Assembly: GCA_028023455.1 (NCBI GenBank)
Contig: JAQFVV010000031.1
Span: forward strand, 6,864,926 to 6,928,925
Length of the DNA stretch: 64,000 nt
Direction: 5' to 3'
DNA from: Epiperipatus broadwayi
Lineage: Eukaryota > Onychophora > Udeonychophora > Euonychophora > Peripatidae
Shown here: positions 40,315 to 54,689 of the stretch, in pieces
Position numbering within the stretch: the stretch's first letter is position 1
Layout of the letters: each line of letters begins with the position of its first letter
Program-made: the position numbers and the translations under genes
The notes under the pieces: generated by a model
What the model was told of the DNA's origin: nothing
What the model saw: the letters and a program-made list of their open reading frames with translations, nothing else
The model's database searches: none

Positions 40315-41320
40315 CATTGAATTATGGGAAAGTTGACATTTTAAATGTGATAGTTGACAAAGCTACAAGGTAGTAAAAGCACTTCTAAGTTATAGTTATA
40401 CATACAATTTTTATAGACTTTTAATTACTGTATTTTCAAATATTTATTTATAAAGTTATGTATATTATTTTAAAGAAATACAGACATTGATTTGATATAT
40501 ATATATATTGTGCCCTTATCTATAGGTCATAATAAGGTAGAATGGTCAATTGCTAAAAAAATTTTAAATTTTAAAATACGTTTGTGTAATATATTGATAA
40601 TTGTATGATCGATTAGATTTTATAGTACAATTTAAGGCTGAAAAATACCTGGTATATAAAAGTGTAATGGATTATTTTAAAAAAACAGTTAAATAAAGCT
40701 TAACTATATCCTTGCTTATGGTTGTAAAAGCTGGCCATATAAAATAATACAGCTATAAATAGTTAAAAGTATATTAACAATTCAATTGTAATGTTTTAAA
40801 ACTAATAAATTAAATAAACGCTATATGTAATATTATAATTATAATTAATATTCAAATTTAATCTAATATATTTGAAGATAAACTTTAGGATGGTGAGAAT
40901 TATATTTAGTTCTACATTTTTAAATTATTTTGCAAATTTTTATAAAATATATCAGTTTTGGTAATTTAGACCGAGACGTAAATTAAAAAAATCAAATCAT
41001 CTGATAAAGTTAATAATCATGTGACTGTATATTATATACCTTCACACACACGCTTGTTAGAATATAATAATAAAGTTTGTGAATTATAAAACTAAATGTA
41101 ATTGCTATCTATCGTTAAAGTAAAAGTTGAAATATTAAATGTTATTTTAATAATTGTTTTAAAAGTTTAAATGATTTTGATAAAACTGTAATTGAGTTTA
41201 AAAATACTATTCTAAGTAATATTTTAAAACATGACGTCATAAATTCTTTATTTTAAAAAGTTTAATCTATTATAAAACTAAAAATGTGTAAAATTTGTTC
41301 GCGCTAAAAAAAGTCATTAA

Positions 41321-41342
41321 CCAATCAATGGAGGTATTTTAG
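41321..41342 (+). promoter_or_regulatory. Putative promoter in element copy 2
   Basis: CCAATCA (41,321-41,327) then TATTTTAG (41,335-41,342), at the place corresponding to the CCAAT/TATA pair of copy 1. The spacing is shorter (14 bp start to start, against 26), and the TATA box has one change from TATAAAAG-type consensus, so activity is doubtful. Confidence 0.4.
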
Positions 41343-41583
41343 CAGACGAAAAATAGGAATTAGATGGAGCGGGAAAAGGAATGTGTAAGTAAAGGAAGGA
41401 GGAACATATTTTTTAGCTGTATAAGATCGTAAGCTAGAAAAGTGTTATAATTTAAAATTTTGTATTTATTTTAAAAGTTTTGTTTTAAAATATAATATTT
41501 TGAACTGCCTTTAAATGGAAGGCTAATTTAAAAGATTTCTTGCCAGGATTTTTATTCAAGTTTAGCAGAAACCTTGCAGTAAA

Positions 41584-41763
41584 ATGGAAATACTACAGAA
41601 AAAAGTACCTAAAAGTATTGATAAAGTAAAAATAATTGTAAAGTGCCTTGAATACAGTTTATTTGTGATCAACCAGAAAATCATTAGAACTCAGATAAAT
41701 ATAATTTGGACATTATACAGAAAACTTAAAAGAAAAGTTATTTGCCATCAGGAAAAATTATGA
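41584..41763 (+). CDS. Small hypothetical ORF in element copy 2 (59 aa)
   Basis: It starts ATGGAAATA about 242 bp after the TATA-like box, as in copy 1 (ATGGAAACA, 224 bp). The product opens MEILQKKVPKSIDKVK and is lysine-rich and basic (YRKLKRKVICHQEKL). No known domain. Similarity to the copy-1 ORF is limited to the start context and general composition, so both may be decayed versions of a real short first exon, or chance. Confidence 0.25.
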   Translation: MEILQKKVPKSIDKVKIIVKCLEYSLFVINQKIIRTQINIIWTLYRKLKRKVICHQEKL

Positions 41764-42047
41764 CGCACAATTTTAGAAGGCTACTCCGAAGTTTTTTTTT
41801 TTATTCTTCTCTATGGAAAAATTAAGATGCGTATATCATAAAGAAAAAATTATGTAAAAGTTATAATGGAGAAAGAATGTTTATCTTTTTAAAGGAAACA
41901 TTACAAAGTATATAGTACCAGAATTTTAAAAGAAGGAAAAAAGTTACATAATAATAATATGAAAGAGCTATTGTGTTTTTATGGAAAAGGAATAGAAAAA
42001 CTTTCTCTAAGAAGAATTAAAAATATTATAAAGTGTTCATTAGAGAA

Positions 42048-42206
42048 ATGATTAATAAAGATAAAGATTTGGAAAACTATAAATCTAATTTACTTAATGA
42101 AATGAATCCATGGAAACAGAAAGGTTTTATTGAATATTTAAATCAAAGTACTGAGAAGATGCATCGTAAAAGTCGCGCGGGAGAAAATATTAGCAAGAAA
42201 TATTAG
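42048..42206 (+). pseudogene. Possible coding remnant in element copy 2 (52 aa)
   Basis: The plus-strand frame MINKDKDLENYKSNLL ... NPWKQKGFIEYLNQ ... EKMHRKSRAGENISKKY has a less biased residue mix than nearby ORFs. Its EKMHRKSRAGE stretch can be aligned loosely with QKLYARKVTDAG of the copy-1 ORF. That suggests a shared coding segment, but the evidence is thin and no protein family is recognised. Confidence 0.2.
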
Positions 42207-45143
42207 AAGAGAATATTTAGAAGTTTTCTTTATGGGATTAACTAATATCATAATTAATAACTGTATTAAATATTATAAAAACCAAGGATGATCATTCATG
42301 AATATTTATTGAACGAAGTAATATTTGTTTTACCTTAAAATTGAACAAGCAGGGAGAGGAACATTAAGTGAATGGAAAAGAAATGATAAACAATTTTTTT
42401 TGGCTTTAGTATGAACGGTTTTTCAGGAAAATTTGATGAAGGAGTACAGTAAATATAGTTTGAATATTTTTTACTAATTTATTTTAAAATATAAAATGTT
42501 ATGTGAGATTAGGGAAAACATAAAACATAAATTTATTAATATTAAAATTTAAATATAATAACTTGATAAAATTGTAAAAATAGTGTTTAAAATAAAGTGT
42601 ATGGATGTGAATCTTATATCTACAAGGATCAAATGGATGGTGAAGCCTACGGAATGTGATCGAGGAGATAAAGGTCGTTTGGTAATTTTAATAGTTATTT
42701 ATAATGCATAATGTATTTTTTTAGATCATTTATTGACCTAAGAATGAAGTGTGAAAGTCTTAATTATATGTACACATTTTATGCAACATTTTAACATATA
42801 ATGAGATAGGAATAATTCGGAATATGCATGCAACAATTTATTTAAAGTATATTAATAATATAATTTAACAGAACAATTGTGTGATTCTTTTGAACTTACA
42901 TGTAATAAAGTATTCAGATATTTAAATAGTTTGTATATAATTAAATATAGGAGGAAAGTGGTAAAAAGATTTTCTTATAGAACAGTGGAATAGTTTTAAA
43001 ATATCAATGAAATTTATTATTGTTAGTAATGCAGATATGTATTTGTCGATGTACATTATAGAAAAAATCTTGAGAAATAAGATCGGATAGTGACTTGGAA
43101 GTACTAGTGGAGAGGAAACCAAGATGATGTGTTTTTTTTTAAGAAATAGGAAAATATAAGGGATTAGGATCATATTTAGTTTTGTGTGGTTTAGTATAGT
43201 TAACTGAGTCCTATGACTGAACACATATGGTTTGGACAGTGTTTTGCATATCTTTAAACTTTTGATGTTAGAATAAAGCTGAAGAAATAGCTTTAGCATC
43301 GTTCCTATGATAGAGGTTGGTAGGCAGGTAAAGGTCACTCTATAGTGTCTTTTAATTCACTGTGCCATGATTGTCAAGGTATATGATGAGTAATATTCTA
43401 GTTGTATTTTGATGCTATGCATCTATCTTCGCTATCCTTATTTTGTGAATCTGCATCGGTCAGAAAGATATTTTCAAAGAAATAATGAATAAAATAGAAC
43501 TGAAGATATGTTATCGTTTATGTAAGAATAGTTTATTTACTTGAATGTATAGAATTGTGTAACTTTAAAATTGAAAGTCCAAAATATCATAAAGAGAGAA
43601 AGAATCATATAATACATTGTAAAATTAATTCAGAAATGAATATAAGATTTGAAAAGAAATCTAAACCAAGTATTTTAAAAGTGATAATAAAATTTGAATT
43701 TTTTTTAAAAATATTAATGTTGGAGGGAATGAGTATTGCATATTTATCAAGAGAAAATTCAATAAGGTATAATAAACATATACTGGTGCATGGTATATTA
43801 ATAGTTGTAATTATATCATCCAAAGTAAGGCTTGAATGAGAATATTAGGATTAATAAACATTGGATAATGAATAAAAAAAACAACTTAATACCGAATGTA
43901 GAATAGTGTTTTGACTTTGTAAGATTCCATACAACCAATATGAAACTAAATTTTGTTGTTTTGTAGAATTTATTACGAATGTAAAATTTTGTAAAAAATG
44001 TAATTTTAATAATATTATGGATGAAAAGTGTTTGTGATAATCATCTAAGAAATGCATTTTGTAATAAGCTAACCATAATAATAAATCAAGTAATAATACT
44101 GTATTTTCTTAAGTGTTAAAAAAAAAAAAAGATTTAACTAGGAAAAGTAAATAATATTTTGATGTCATTTTATAAACTAATAAACTAAGTTGAGATATGA
44201 AAGTAAGGGATATCCAATGTATATAGTGTAAAAATATTGTTAATTTATTTATGTTGTTAATAAACTTTGTTTTAAATTTGTTTTAAAGTTTTGTGTCCGA
44301 GTTGTTATTTCTCCACATGGATGCATGAAATCATGATACATTTATAATTGAAACAGACATATAAATTTTGCACAAAAGGTAAACATAAAAGTGTTATAAG
44401 AATTTTGAGAATTTATTGGTATGTTAAAATTAAAAGATCATAATTTTATATTATTTATTGGTCATAAGTCGGTTGCCACAATATTACATTAAATTATATG
44501 CTAGTGTTGCCACCCGTATTCTGTTGTCAGATTATTAAAATACTACCGCGTACATATTTATTTATCTCCTTTCAGGAAGAAATAAGATTATATTATATTA
44601 TTATTGTTATTATTATTTTTATTATTATTAGTTGCTGTGTAGTAGATTATGACATAAAATTCCCTTTTCATATTTTACTACCGTAATTTTAAATCAGAAT
44701 ACAATTTATGAACCTGAGAATTTATTTTATTTTACTTCATTTTATTTAATTGAGCTAGATTCTTGTTATAAAGAAGATTAAGATATGATTATTATTTTAA
44801 TCGTAGTGAATAGAGCTCAGAAAGTCGTAAGAATACTATGAGTTAGTTATTTGGTATAGTAAAAAGGGGGGATAGTGTTCTTATGCCATTGAGGTAGTAT
44901 CGTGTGGATAATAGCTCAATGTAGTCTATCTCGTTCCCTGTATTGTCACTCCAGGTCTCATGAAAATAGTAAATATTTGTTAATTCATTTTAAAATTGAA
45001 CCATATTTGTATTTTAAAATTAGAGCTAGTAATCATCTAATTAATGCTGAATATTTCATTTATTTATTTGTTAACTGAGCTAGAACCCGTAATATTCGTA
45101 ATAAACAGTATATTTTGGGGTGAGGATGCACTGGGGGAGGTTA

Positions 45144-45145
<2 letters not shown>

Positions 45146-45228
<83 letters not shown>
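45146..45228. repeat. (AT)n microsatellite at the right edge of element copy 2
   Basis: About 40 AT units, uninterrupted. The 73-codon ORF across it is translated repeat. Confidence 0.95.
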
Positions 45229-45229
<1 letters not shown>

Positions 45230-46230
45230 CAAAAACTTGCATTATATATTGTAGTTAGACTTTAATTAATAAGTTTTGTCAATTAGAATTTGAATCAGGT
45301 TTTTTGACATTAATCTGTCTGATATTCATATTCTACCTTTTCAGTCCCAAAAATGAATATATATATATATATATTCTGGTCCTAAAAATAAAAAAATAGG
45401 TAGAATAACTATGTGACTTTGTGGAAGTCTTGATATTTGGAATGATCAGGCCAAATTAATTTCATCATAACAGTGTTATATAATTCTAAAAAGCAAGTGA
45501 TATTGTTTTTTTTTTTTAAAAAAAAAAAAAGCAGGATAGTTTTTTTTGAAGAAAACAATGCATTAAGTGTAGTAGTAAGTTGAGGGTTAATTCATAATAT
45601 CCCGATTACCATTATTTCTTTATTAACTCAAACTGCATTCTTTATTCTAATTATTTATATTAACCTATTTGTTCTCTTTTCAATTTCGGTTTGGACAATT
45701 TATCCAGAATTATCGAAGTCTGTTACATAAAATAAACATGTGATACCTTAGCCAGCCAATAGCATTCAAAGAAATAAACATGGGAGTTTTGAATTTTTTT
45801 TTTTTTTTAAACTTGAATTTTTATAGTTATACTAATGACATTTATAATGTAATATTATTAATATAAAGAGTAAAATATATACTCTGTTAAGGTTTTGTGT
45901 ATAAATATAAATGTTTCTCGCTTGAATAAAAAATTTAAATTCTTATCAATTAAATCTTATATTCATTTTCGATGCAGATGACTTACTTCGAAGTACAAAC
46001 ATGATAGATTAGATAGTAAATGTAACTAACAAAATAATTTAAATTTACTTGCAGATGCTCCAAATCATTTTTAACACATCAACATGGAATTTTTTGATAT
46101 TTCATCTAATCTGTACTATTCTTAAATAATTTCCCTTTTATTTTCTGTTTTCTATTATACTCTTTATTGTAGTCAAAGACATTTCCATTCATCTTCCATG
46201 ATTCAAAAACACAGACTTCATCCATTTTGG
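45229..46230. other. AT-rich stretch, nothing recognised
   Basis: Short (AT)n at 45,357-45,373, a T/A homopolymer pair at 45,507-45,530 and a T-run at 45,797-45,810. No gene or shared repeat seen. Confidence 0.45.
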
Positions 46231-46237
46231 CATTACT

Positions 46238-47210
46238 GAACAGTGATATTGTTATGTTTAAAAGATTATGGTGTGGACTGACTGATGAGTTTTAGTTCAC
46301 ATATTTGCATGTTGGTGATCATAGAACATTTCACATGTATATTTGGTCATGCATTTATGATTACATCCTTTCACAAAGTGGGAAACTTGTCCCTACTTTG
46401 TGTGAGAGAAGTATATTTAAAATTACTCTTTATAAATATTATTCATTGTAATTTAAACCTAAATCAAAAACTTTGCGTATGAAAATATATTTGTAAAATA
46501 ATATAGGCACTATTGCACCTGACCGCAAAGCTACTTTTTACTTAAAAACAAAATAAATTATATTACTCTGCAAGTGCTTTCAAGAGACATGCTCTCATCT
46601 TCATAGCTCTGAGTAAAGTAATTATAGGCAAATTATACAAAGTTCAAATGTTAATTACTCCATTTCTTTAAGATTGCAAAGCATGTGTAATTGCAGTTGA
46701 TGGTGTGGCAATCCATCACAATGAAGCAGGCCTCTTTAACTTTTCTTTTTATGTCATGTCTTTCTTTGCAGTCAAGGTTGACATCTTGTGGTTCACACTA
46801 TTGGGTAATCCCTGGTCTAATGAATGACTAATAAAAATTATTAATATACTTCCATTAACTTATCTGTCTCAAAGCTGTGAGAGAAGCATACTTGATATTT
46901 ATCAATTAAACTGTAGTAATGTGTTATCTATATTATATTACTGAACAATGATAAAGATATGTGTAACAGATTGTGGTTAGGACAAACAGATGAGTGCTAG
47001 TTTGCATCTTGGAGATCATAGATCTTTTCACATGCATTATGGTCATATGTTTATTGTTACATCCTTTCACAAGGTGTTAAAAGCAGATAGAAATTAGTCC
47101 CTACCTAATGTGAGAGTTGTATAGTTAAAATTACACTACAAAAATATTATTCATTATTGGATAATCTCTAGCCTAATGAATGACTCATAAAAATGATTAA
47201 TATTTTTATG
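46238..47210. repeat. Direct repeat of an unassigned unit of about 230 bp
   Basis: 46,250-46,450 and 46,965-47,150 share, in order: GATTATGGTGTGGACTGACTG / GATTGTGGTTAGGACAAACAG, CATCCTTTCACAAAGTG / CATCCTTTCACAAGGTG, TTGTCCCTACTTTGTGTGAGAG / TAGTCCCTACCTAATGTGAGAG and TATTATTCATTGT / TATTATTCATTAT. A further shared piece, CTAATGAATGACTAATAAAAATTATTAATAT, occurs at about 46,818-46,848 and in diverged form at 47,173-47,203. This is an old duplication or two insertions of one repeat. Confidence 0.5.
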
Positions 47211-49374
<2,164 letters not shown>

Positions 49375-50228
49375 TGTATTTACTTATTGTTCTTGTTTGT
49401 AGTATTTAATTTTATTTTGCTTTTCGTTAATTTGTATTTTATAAATTAATAAACGTTTTTGTACAAGCAATTTAAAAATTTATTTGCTATGTTTTACTAA
49501 CAAAGAAAATTAGGTTTTCTAAGTTTTGCTTATAATGGTACCCAAAACAGAGATGAAGAAAAGCAATAAAATTCTTGGAAATGTTTACTTTTATTACTAC
49601 ACAAATTACTAGGAAAGTAATGTCTATTTATTTTTATTTTGTCATAACTTTCAATTATATTGCTAATATGTATCAGTGACAAAAGAAAAGAAAAAAAAAA
49701 ACGTATTTCACACAAATAAGATAATTAACAACGGATTAATTAGCAGCTAAAACGTATTATTTTCTTTATCTAACTTTTATTAAGATTTTCAACCGCATAC
49801 ACGCAAAAAAAAAAAAAAAAGGAGAACATCTGAAAGCAAAGAACTACGATTAAAACACTGTTTTTTGCTGAAGTGACACTTTTACATTTACAGCCTTAAT
49901 TACTGATTATTATTATTTTTAATTAAAAAATAAACGATATGAGAATAAATAGATAATTGACTTAATGTGAATATGGCTAAAATAAAGTAACAACTTTACA
50001 TAGCCTACTATAATATAATAATCCCAGATGCATTTACATAACTAGCTAAAAAATACTGTCATATTACATATAAATATCTGATTTACAATAGCTTTGTATT
50101 CCTCATAGTCAAAATTGCAATACTACTTAGATTGGTTTTAGACTTACTTACCAAAAAAACAGTTCTAAATTTATTTGGGAACATTATTAATTGTCTAAAA
50201 AATGACAACACTACTTTTATTACTAGTT
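49375..50228. other. AT-rich stretch, nothing recognised
   Basis: A-runs at 49,690 and 49,806; no coding or repeat family recognised. Confidence 0.45.
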
Positions 50229-50229
50229 A

Positions 50230-50577
50230 ACCAGAGATACCAAACTAGCTCCACCTCCACTCTTCACAGACACTTGGGCCATCCTCCAACTCTCATACTC
50301 TCAGCCTCTGTCATAGGACTCAATCATTTAAATGTTTGTGACCCGTGTGGTGCTTGTTCAATGAAGACATGAATCTCAGACTGGCCTGGACTACACACCA
50401 TTTCTCCTTTCCACTTCCCATTTCCTTTCCACATGTATCCTTTCCCTTTTTCCATGTTGCTTCTGAAATTTCAATTTATCATATAATAACTCCCTTGTAA
50501 ACCTTTTTCTAACTGTATTTGTATCTGTTTTTTTTTTTTTTTTTATGAATAAACTTTCATCACCAGGAAAAAAAAGT
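50230..50577 (+). other. Likely retroposed transcript 3' end
   Basis: This stretch is markedly richer in C and less AT-biased than its surroundings (CTAGCTCCACCTCCACTCTTC, GACTGGCCTGGACTACACACC). It ends in a T-run, a polyadenylation signal AATAAA (50,549-50,554) and an A-run at 50,569-50,576. It resembles the 3' end of a LINE or SINE, or a processed pseudogene. No open frame continues through it and no protein was recognised, so the parent is unknown. Confidence 0.4.
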
Positions 50578-51965
50578 TTGAATACTGGCTAGTAATTGTC
50601 ATTCTTCTTTATAGGTATTAACCTGATTCCAACTTTGAATATTTATAATAATAATACTTCTTTGTAAATATCAATTTCTTTAATTTTTAAGATTTTTAAT
50701 ACCGTCAGTTATCACAATTTTTTTTCAAGATTTTAAAACCAGTCTGTCACAGCATTTTTTTTGATAATTGTTTTTTTACCCCAGACAAAGCATCCTATAT
50801 TTGGGCTTATAGTAATTCTATTGTGAATGATCTGTTGTAAGCTGGAGTAATCAATCAATACTAAATAGTACTGTTATATTCATAGCAGCACACTTGTTTG
50901 TGATTACATAAATATACAAGTAATTAGAGCTTGGGTTTAAAATCCCAAAGACTTTTTACATCACAGATTATTAATTTGGACTAATATAAAATAAAGAAAA
51001 TATCTTAGATGTTCAATTCCTACTTTTCATTGACAGCAACTAATAGGAAGAAACTAGCTAGAAATTTACATATGCTTGTATTGTCATTGATTAAGCTGGC
51101 AACACCTCAAGAGGAGTAGAAAACAATACCACTCAAAACTTTATGTATAGTCTACTAACCTGTGTAGTTACATATATCACTATTAGAGTGTCCATAAACT
51201 ATTTTAGTTTGTAAAAAATGTTTATGGAATAGATTAAATAAAGTGAATTACTTCTCAAAATATTTACCTATTGAAATTAAATTTATAATGACCTACGTTT
51301 TTTTTAGAATTTTTTCACTCAAATTTAAGAGAATATCATTTTATCCAATACCTGTTTTGCAGTTCTGATGATTCTCTTGTTTTGATGGTTCTAACTTTTA
51401 TTTCACATTTATATAAAATAATATTTTTTGTTATCTTTAATTTTTATAAGTTATATCCAATTCATCTATGGTTTTTTTTTTTTAAATATCTGTCTTTTTT
51501 CCCAGCTCTGTTTAGCTAAAATAAACCTACAAGTATTTATAATAAGTAAACAATAGTAATTTAAGTTTAAGGTATGCAAAACTTAATCATTTCTTTTGTG
51601 TTAAAACTAACTTTTGACTGTAATTTTCCAAATACTATCTAAAATATATATTCTATGTTGTGATCTCTCTTAGATTGATCATCATATCTTCTTCCTCTCT
51701 ATAGAATATTTTAGAATCAAAATAGTATTGTATATTTATTTATCATTTATTAGATACCATTGATACTATTGCAATGTGTTTATTCTATGATTTTTAACTT
51801 TTATTTTGAATTTCTTTTCCATTTTGGTGCTGATTTCTAACCATTCTATGTGTATTATAGTAGTCAATATTCTTTATTATTTGCCTTTATAATTCTTGTT
51901 GTACATAAAGTTAAATAACATAATCAGTTAATGTACTTTTTAACATTTGTTTATTGATCTAATAA
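50578..51965. other. AT-rich stretch, nothing recognised
   Basis: No coding signal or shared repeat. Confidence 0.45.
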
Positions 51966-51969
51966 TTAA

Positions 51970-52090
51970 ACAAGGCAAAACTCTCCATACAATAGTGCCA
52001 CCCTGTGCCAATCAGAGTAATTAATGAATGCCAGAAGGCTTGTGCATAAAATCCCTATGTAGTGCCTACTCATCCAATATCCCCAGTGAT
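51970..52090 (+). mobile_element. FB-1 half element
   Basis: AAACAAGGCAAAACTCTCCA, then TACAATAGTGCCACC, TAATTAATGAATGCCAGAAGG, TGTGCATAAAATCCCTATGT and CTACTCATCCAATATCCCCAG match the left half of the 24.5-kb copy. The mirrored right half is missing. Confidence 0.65.
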
Positions 52091-54527
52091 GTTTAGTAAT
52101 CTAATAATTGTCAATATTTTTTTCTCATAACAAATCATTGAATACCTCTCTACCCATTAACCATTTAGCTTCTTTATATAATGCATAGTTCTTCATAAAT
52201 GGTCTTAAAAAAATTATATCAGCAGAAATCTACTTTGCATTATTATATTTAGATATTATTAATCAATAAATGAATATAAATGGTAATGACAGCCAGTTTT
52301 CATAATAACTGCTTGAAATTGATATCCACCAATCAAAAGCCTTACGCTGTTTAATGCAGTGATCGAGTTTCAAAATCTGGAATGTAAGTTCCTCAGAAAT
52401 GATTCCAATATACTTCCAGCATTGGACATTTTTTATGAATTCTCAAGCAATAATATTCTTCAATTATTCATTTATTAGTCAAAGGTCTTGGATTTTTAAG
52501 AGTGGATTACTTGATCTTTCATAAATTGTAAAGTTGTGCATTTCTTTTTATTATTACTAATAATTCTTTGTATTATTTTACATCATGTGCAATACATTTT
52601 TATAAAGGTTAACATCCATGTTTCTCAACCATAAGTCAAAAGAAGTAAATTGAATTATAGTAAAACATTCTTCCTAGTACAAAGACTTAATTTTTTAAAC
52701 TTAGTCTTAAGCTACAAAAATTATGTTTATACCATTTTATTTTTTCTATTTATTAAAGTAATGACAGTAGTTACTTTATTCAGTTAATATAATTTACAAA
52801 TAATTAAGATATTTGTAATATAAAATATAATAAATTAGTAATTAACTCAATAAATAGTGATAATATACTATGCTGGAAAGATTTTAAGTTTATTTTTAAA
52901 ATTTAAAGCTTAGTATTGCTTTCGATCAGGTCAGTCATGTTCATAGAATTAATATTGATCTATAAAAAATAGAATTGAAATAAGTTTATAAATTTAATTA
53001 AACCATTTTCCTGATAATGTAATGCAGGAGTCTTTCTTTTTTATAGAGTATATGTTATTTGCAATAAATCATTAATTATTAATTAACTAGTAATTAAATT
53101 AATATTTAACTATTTTTAATCAAACAATAAAACCAGAAATGAAAGCCAAAACTGGCATTTGTCTGTTTTGACTATTATTGTCTTCTCTTTTACATTTTCT
53201 TTATAGAAGATATCTGGAGATTGTTGCCTTGAGATACAAAAAACTTCTTTTACATTTTATGTATTTTATCATTTACAGACATTTTTGAAGAGTTTTTAAA
53301 TCTGCTGATAAATTTAAAGTTATTAACCAAATTCTTATAGAACTCTCACTTGGTTTTTGATCAGACTATTGTTGATTAGTTATTTTATTGCTAATGGAAA
53401 GATGATCCTAATTTTTGTTTACTTATTTACTTAGCTGAGTAATTATTTATATGACATATATTTCCCTTTAACGTTTTCTTTTAAACAAGTCATTTATAAA
53501 GCTAAAAATATTCTTTAAAACTGATTGTGTTGTTTTACTATTATTATTTTTTTACAGGAATATTTCATTAGTATTTGCTGGATTTCTTCATTTTTCGTTT
53601 GAAGAAGAAAAAAAACACACACATTTAGTATTTATATTATTTGAAACAATAACTGTCAATTAATATTAGTAAATTCAATAGCTTCAAATTCACATCAAGT
53701 TAGGGATCTGTTTGAATATTTAATTGTACTTTAATTAGCTTCGAATCTCTAAAGAAAGTAATCATCAATTATTTATTTATATGTAATGATATAAATAGAA
53801 TTGTAGAGTTTCTATAAAAAAAGGATTTTTTTTTAAATATTTATAAACATATACTTTAATGCTATTATATATATATATATAACGAAAACGACTAGTAATA
53901 ATGAATTAATTATATAAATTATTACAAATACTTTAATGCAATTATTAATAATCGAAAGACTTCTAAGGTCCAGACTTTATAAACATAGCCTTGATTAGTT
54001 TTGTGATAGCTATACCAAAGGGAAGGTAAATCTAAATGAACATTTTAAATGTGCTTACTTAGTATTGTTGTTTGAAAACAAAATATTAGAATATAAAATT
54101 ATTGGACTAATTATGTGTCTTGTTAAGCCACAAATAAGTGCTTTCTTAAAAATAAGATTATTGTACAATGGAAAAGAGACTGTGATCCAAATATACTATA
54201 ATTACTTGTTATTTATATTTCTTTAGTTTTGGATATTTGTGACATTTATGATGTACCCAAACAAATATCAATAATAACCCCCCCCAAAAAAAAAAAAAAC
54301 AAAAAAACAAAAAAAAAAAACAAAACAAAACAAAAACAGCTGCTTTAGAAATGAACAGTAATTTTAGCTAACAACTTAAATGAAAGGGATTCTGTATTAA
54401 ACATGTTATGTAATAAAAGTTTAGCAATATATCATTTACACCTGATAGCGCATTCATTTTTATAAGAACTTAAAAACTCAATATAAAATAAAAGATTATA
54501 ACTTTCACACACATACACGCGCGCGTG

Positions 54528-54562
<35 letters not shown>

Positions 54563-54689
54563 TATGAATTATAATCGGATAAATAATAATGATAAATTAA
54601 TATTATTAACATCAAAATTAGTACAAGAATTTTCTTTCAGCAAATAATAATGCCATTTTTAGTTACTGTAATAAACAAGAAAAGATTGA
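52091..54689. other. AT-rich stretch with simple repeats
   Basis: Holds a C-run followed by A-rich (A)nC repeats at 54,279-54,337, and a compound (CA)n(CG)n(CA)n(TA)n tract at 54,508-54,561. (TA)n lies at 53,866-53,880. No gene recognised. Confidence 0.5.

Larger units (their letters stand above)
39005..40455. mobile_element. Head-to-head pair of 5'-truncated Penelope-like elements (PLE-A)
   Basis: The left copy is minus-oriented (39,005-39,901) and the right copy plus-oriented (39,902-40,455). The two abut at 39,901/39,902 without spacer: coding of the left copy can be followed up to the junction, and the right copy begins CACCACCTACATTAAATAA. The shared part (39,005-39,520 against 39,902-40,455) covers the GIY-YIG domain and the 3' tail, including ACTTCTAAGTTATAG and TTTAATTACTGTATTTTC. 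Both tails point outwards, the left one into (AT)n. The arms differ by scattered substitutions, so the pair is older than the 57-kb one. Confidence 0.85.
40509..45145 (+). mobile_element. (AT)n-bounded element, copy 2 (about 4.6 kb, reversed relative to copy 1)
   Basis: It begins TGTGCCCTTATCTATAGG at 40,509 after (AT)n and ends near 45,145 at a long (AT)n. Compared with copy 1 reversed, it preserves CCAATCA/TATA at 41,321-41,342, TTTAAAGTTTTGTGTCCGAG (44,283-44,302) and TTGCACAAAAGGTAAACATA (44,369-44,388). It also keeps TTCTTATGCCATTGAGGTAG (44,878-44,897) and TGAGCTAGAA (45,076-45,085). Distances from promoter to the two ends (about 0.81 and 3.8 kb) parallel copy 1 (0.88 and 3.4 kb). The right terminus has lost the clean TGTACCC match. 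No mobility protein is recognisable. A 138-codon ORF at 42,922-43,338 on the opposite strand is hydrophobic and unassigned, probably chance. Confidence 0.6.

Noticed and set aside
42922-43338. 138-codon minus-strand ORF in element copy 2
   Set aside because: Hydrophobic I/L/F/Y/S-rich product with no motif, opposite to the inferred transcription of the element, and no equivalent noticed in copy 1. Long chance ORFs are expected here.
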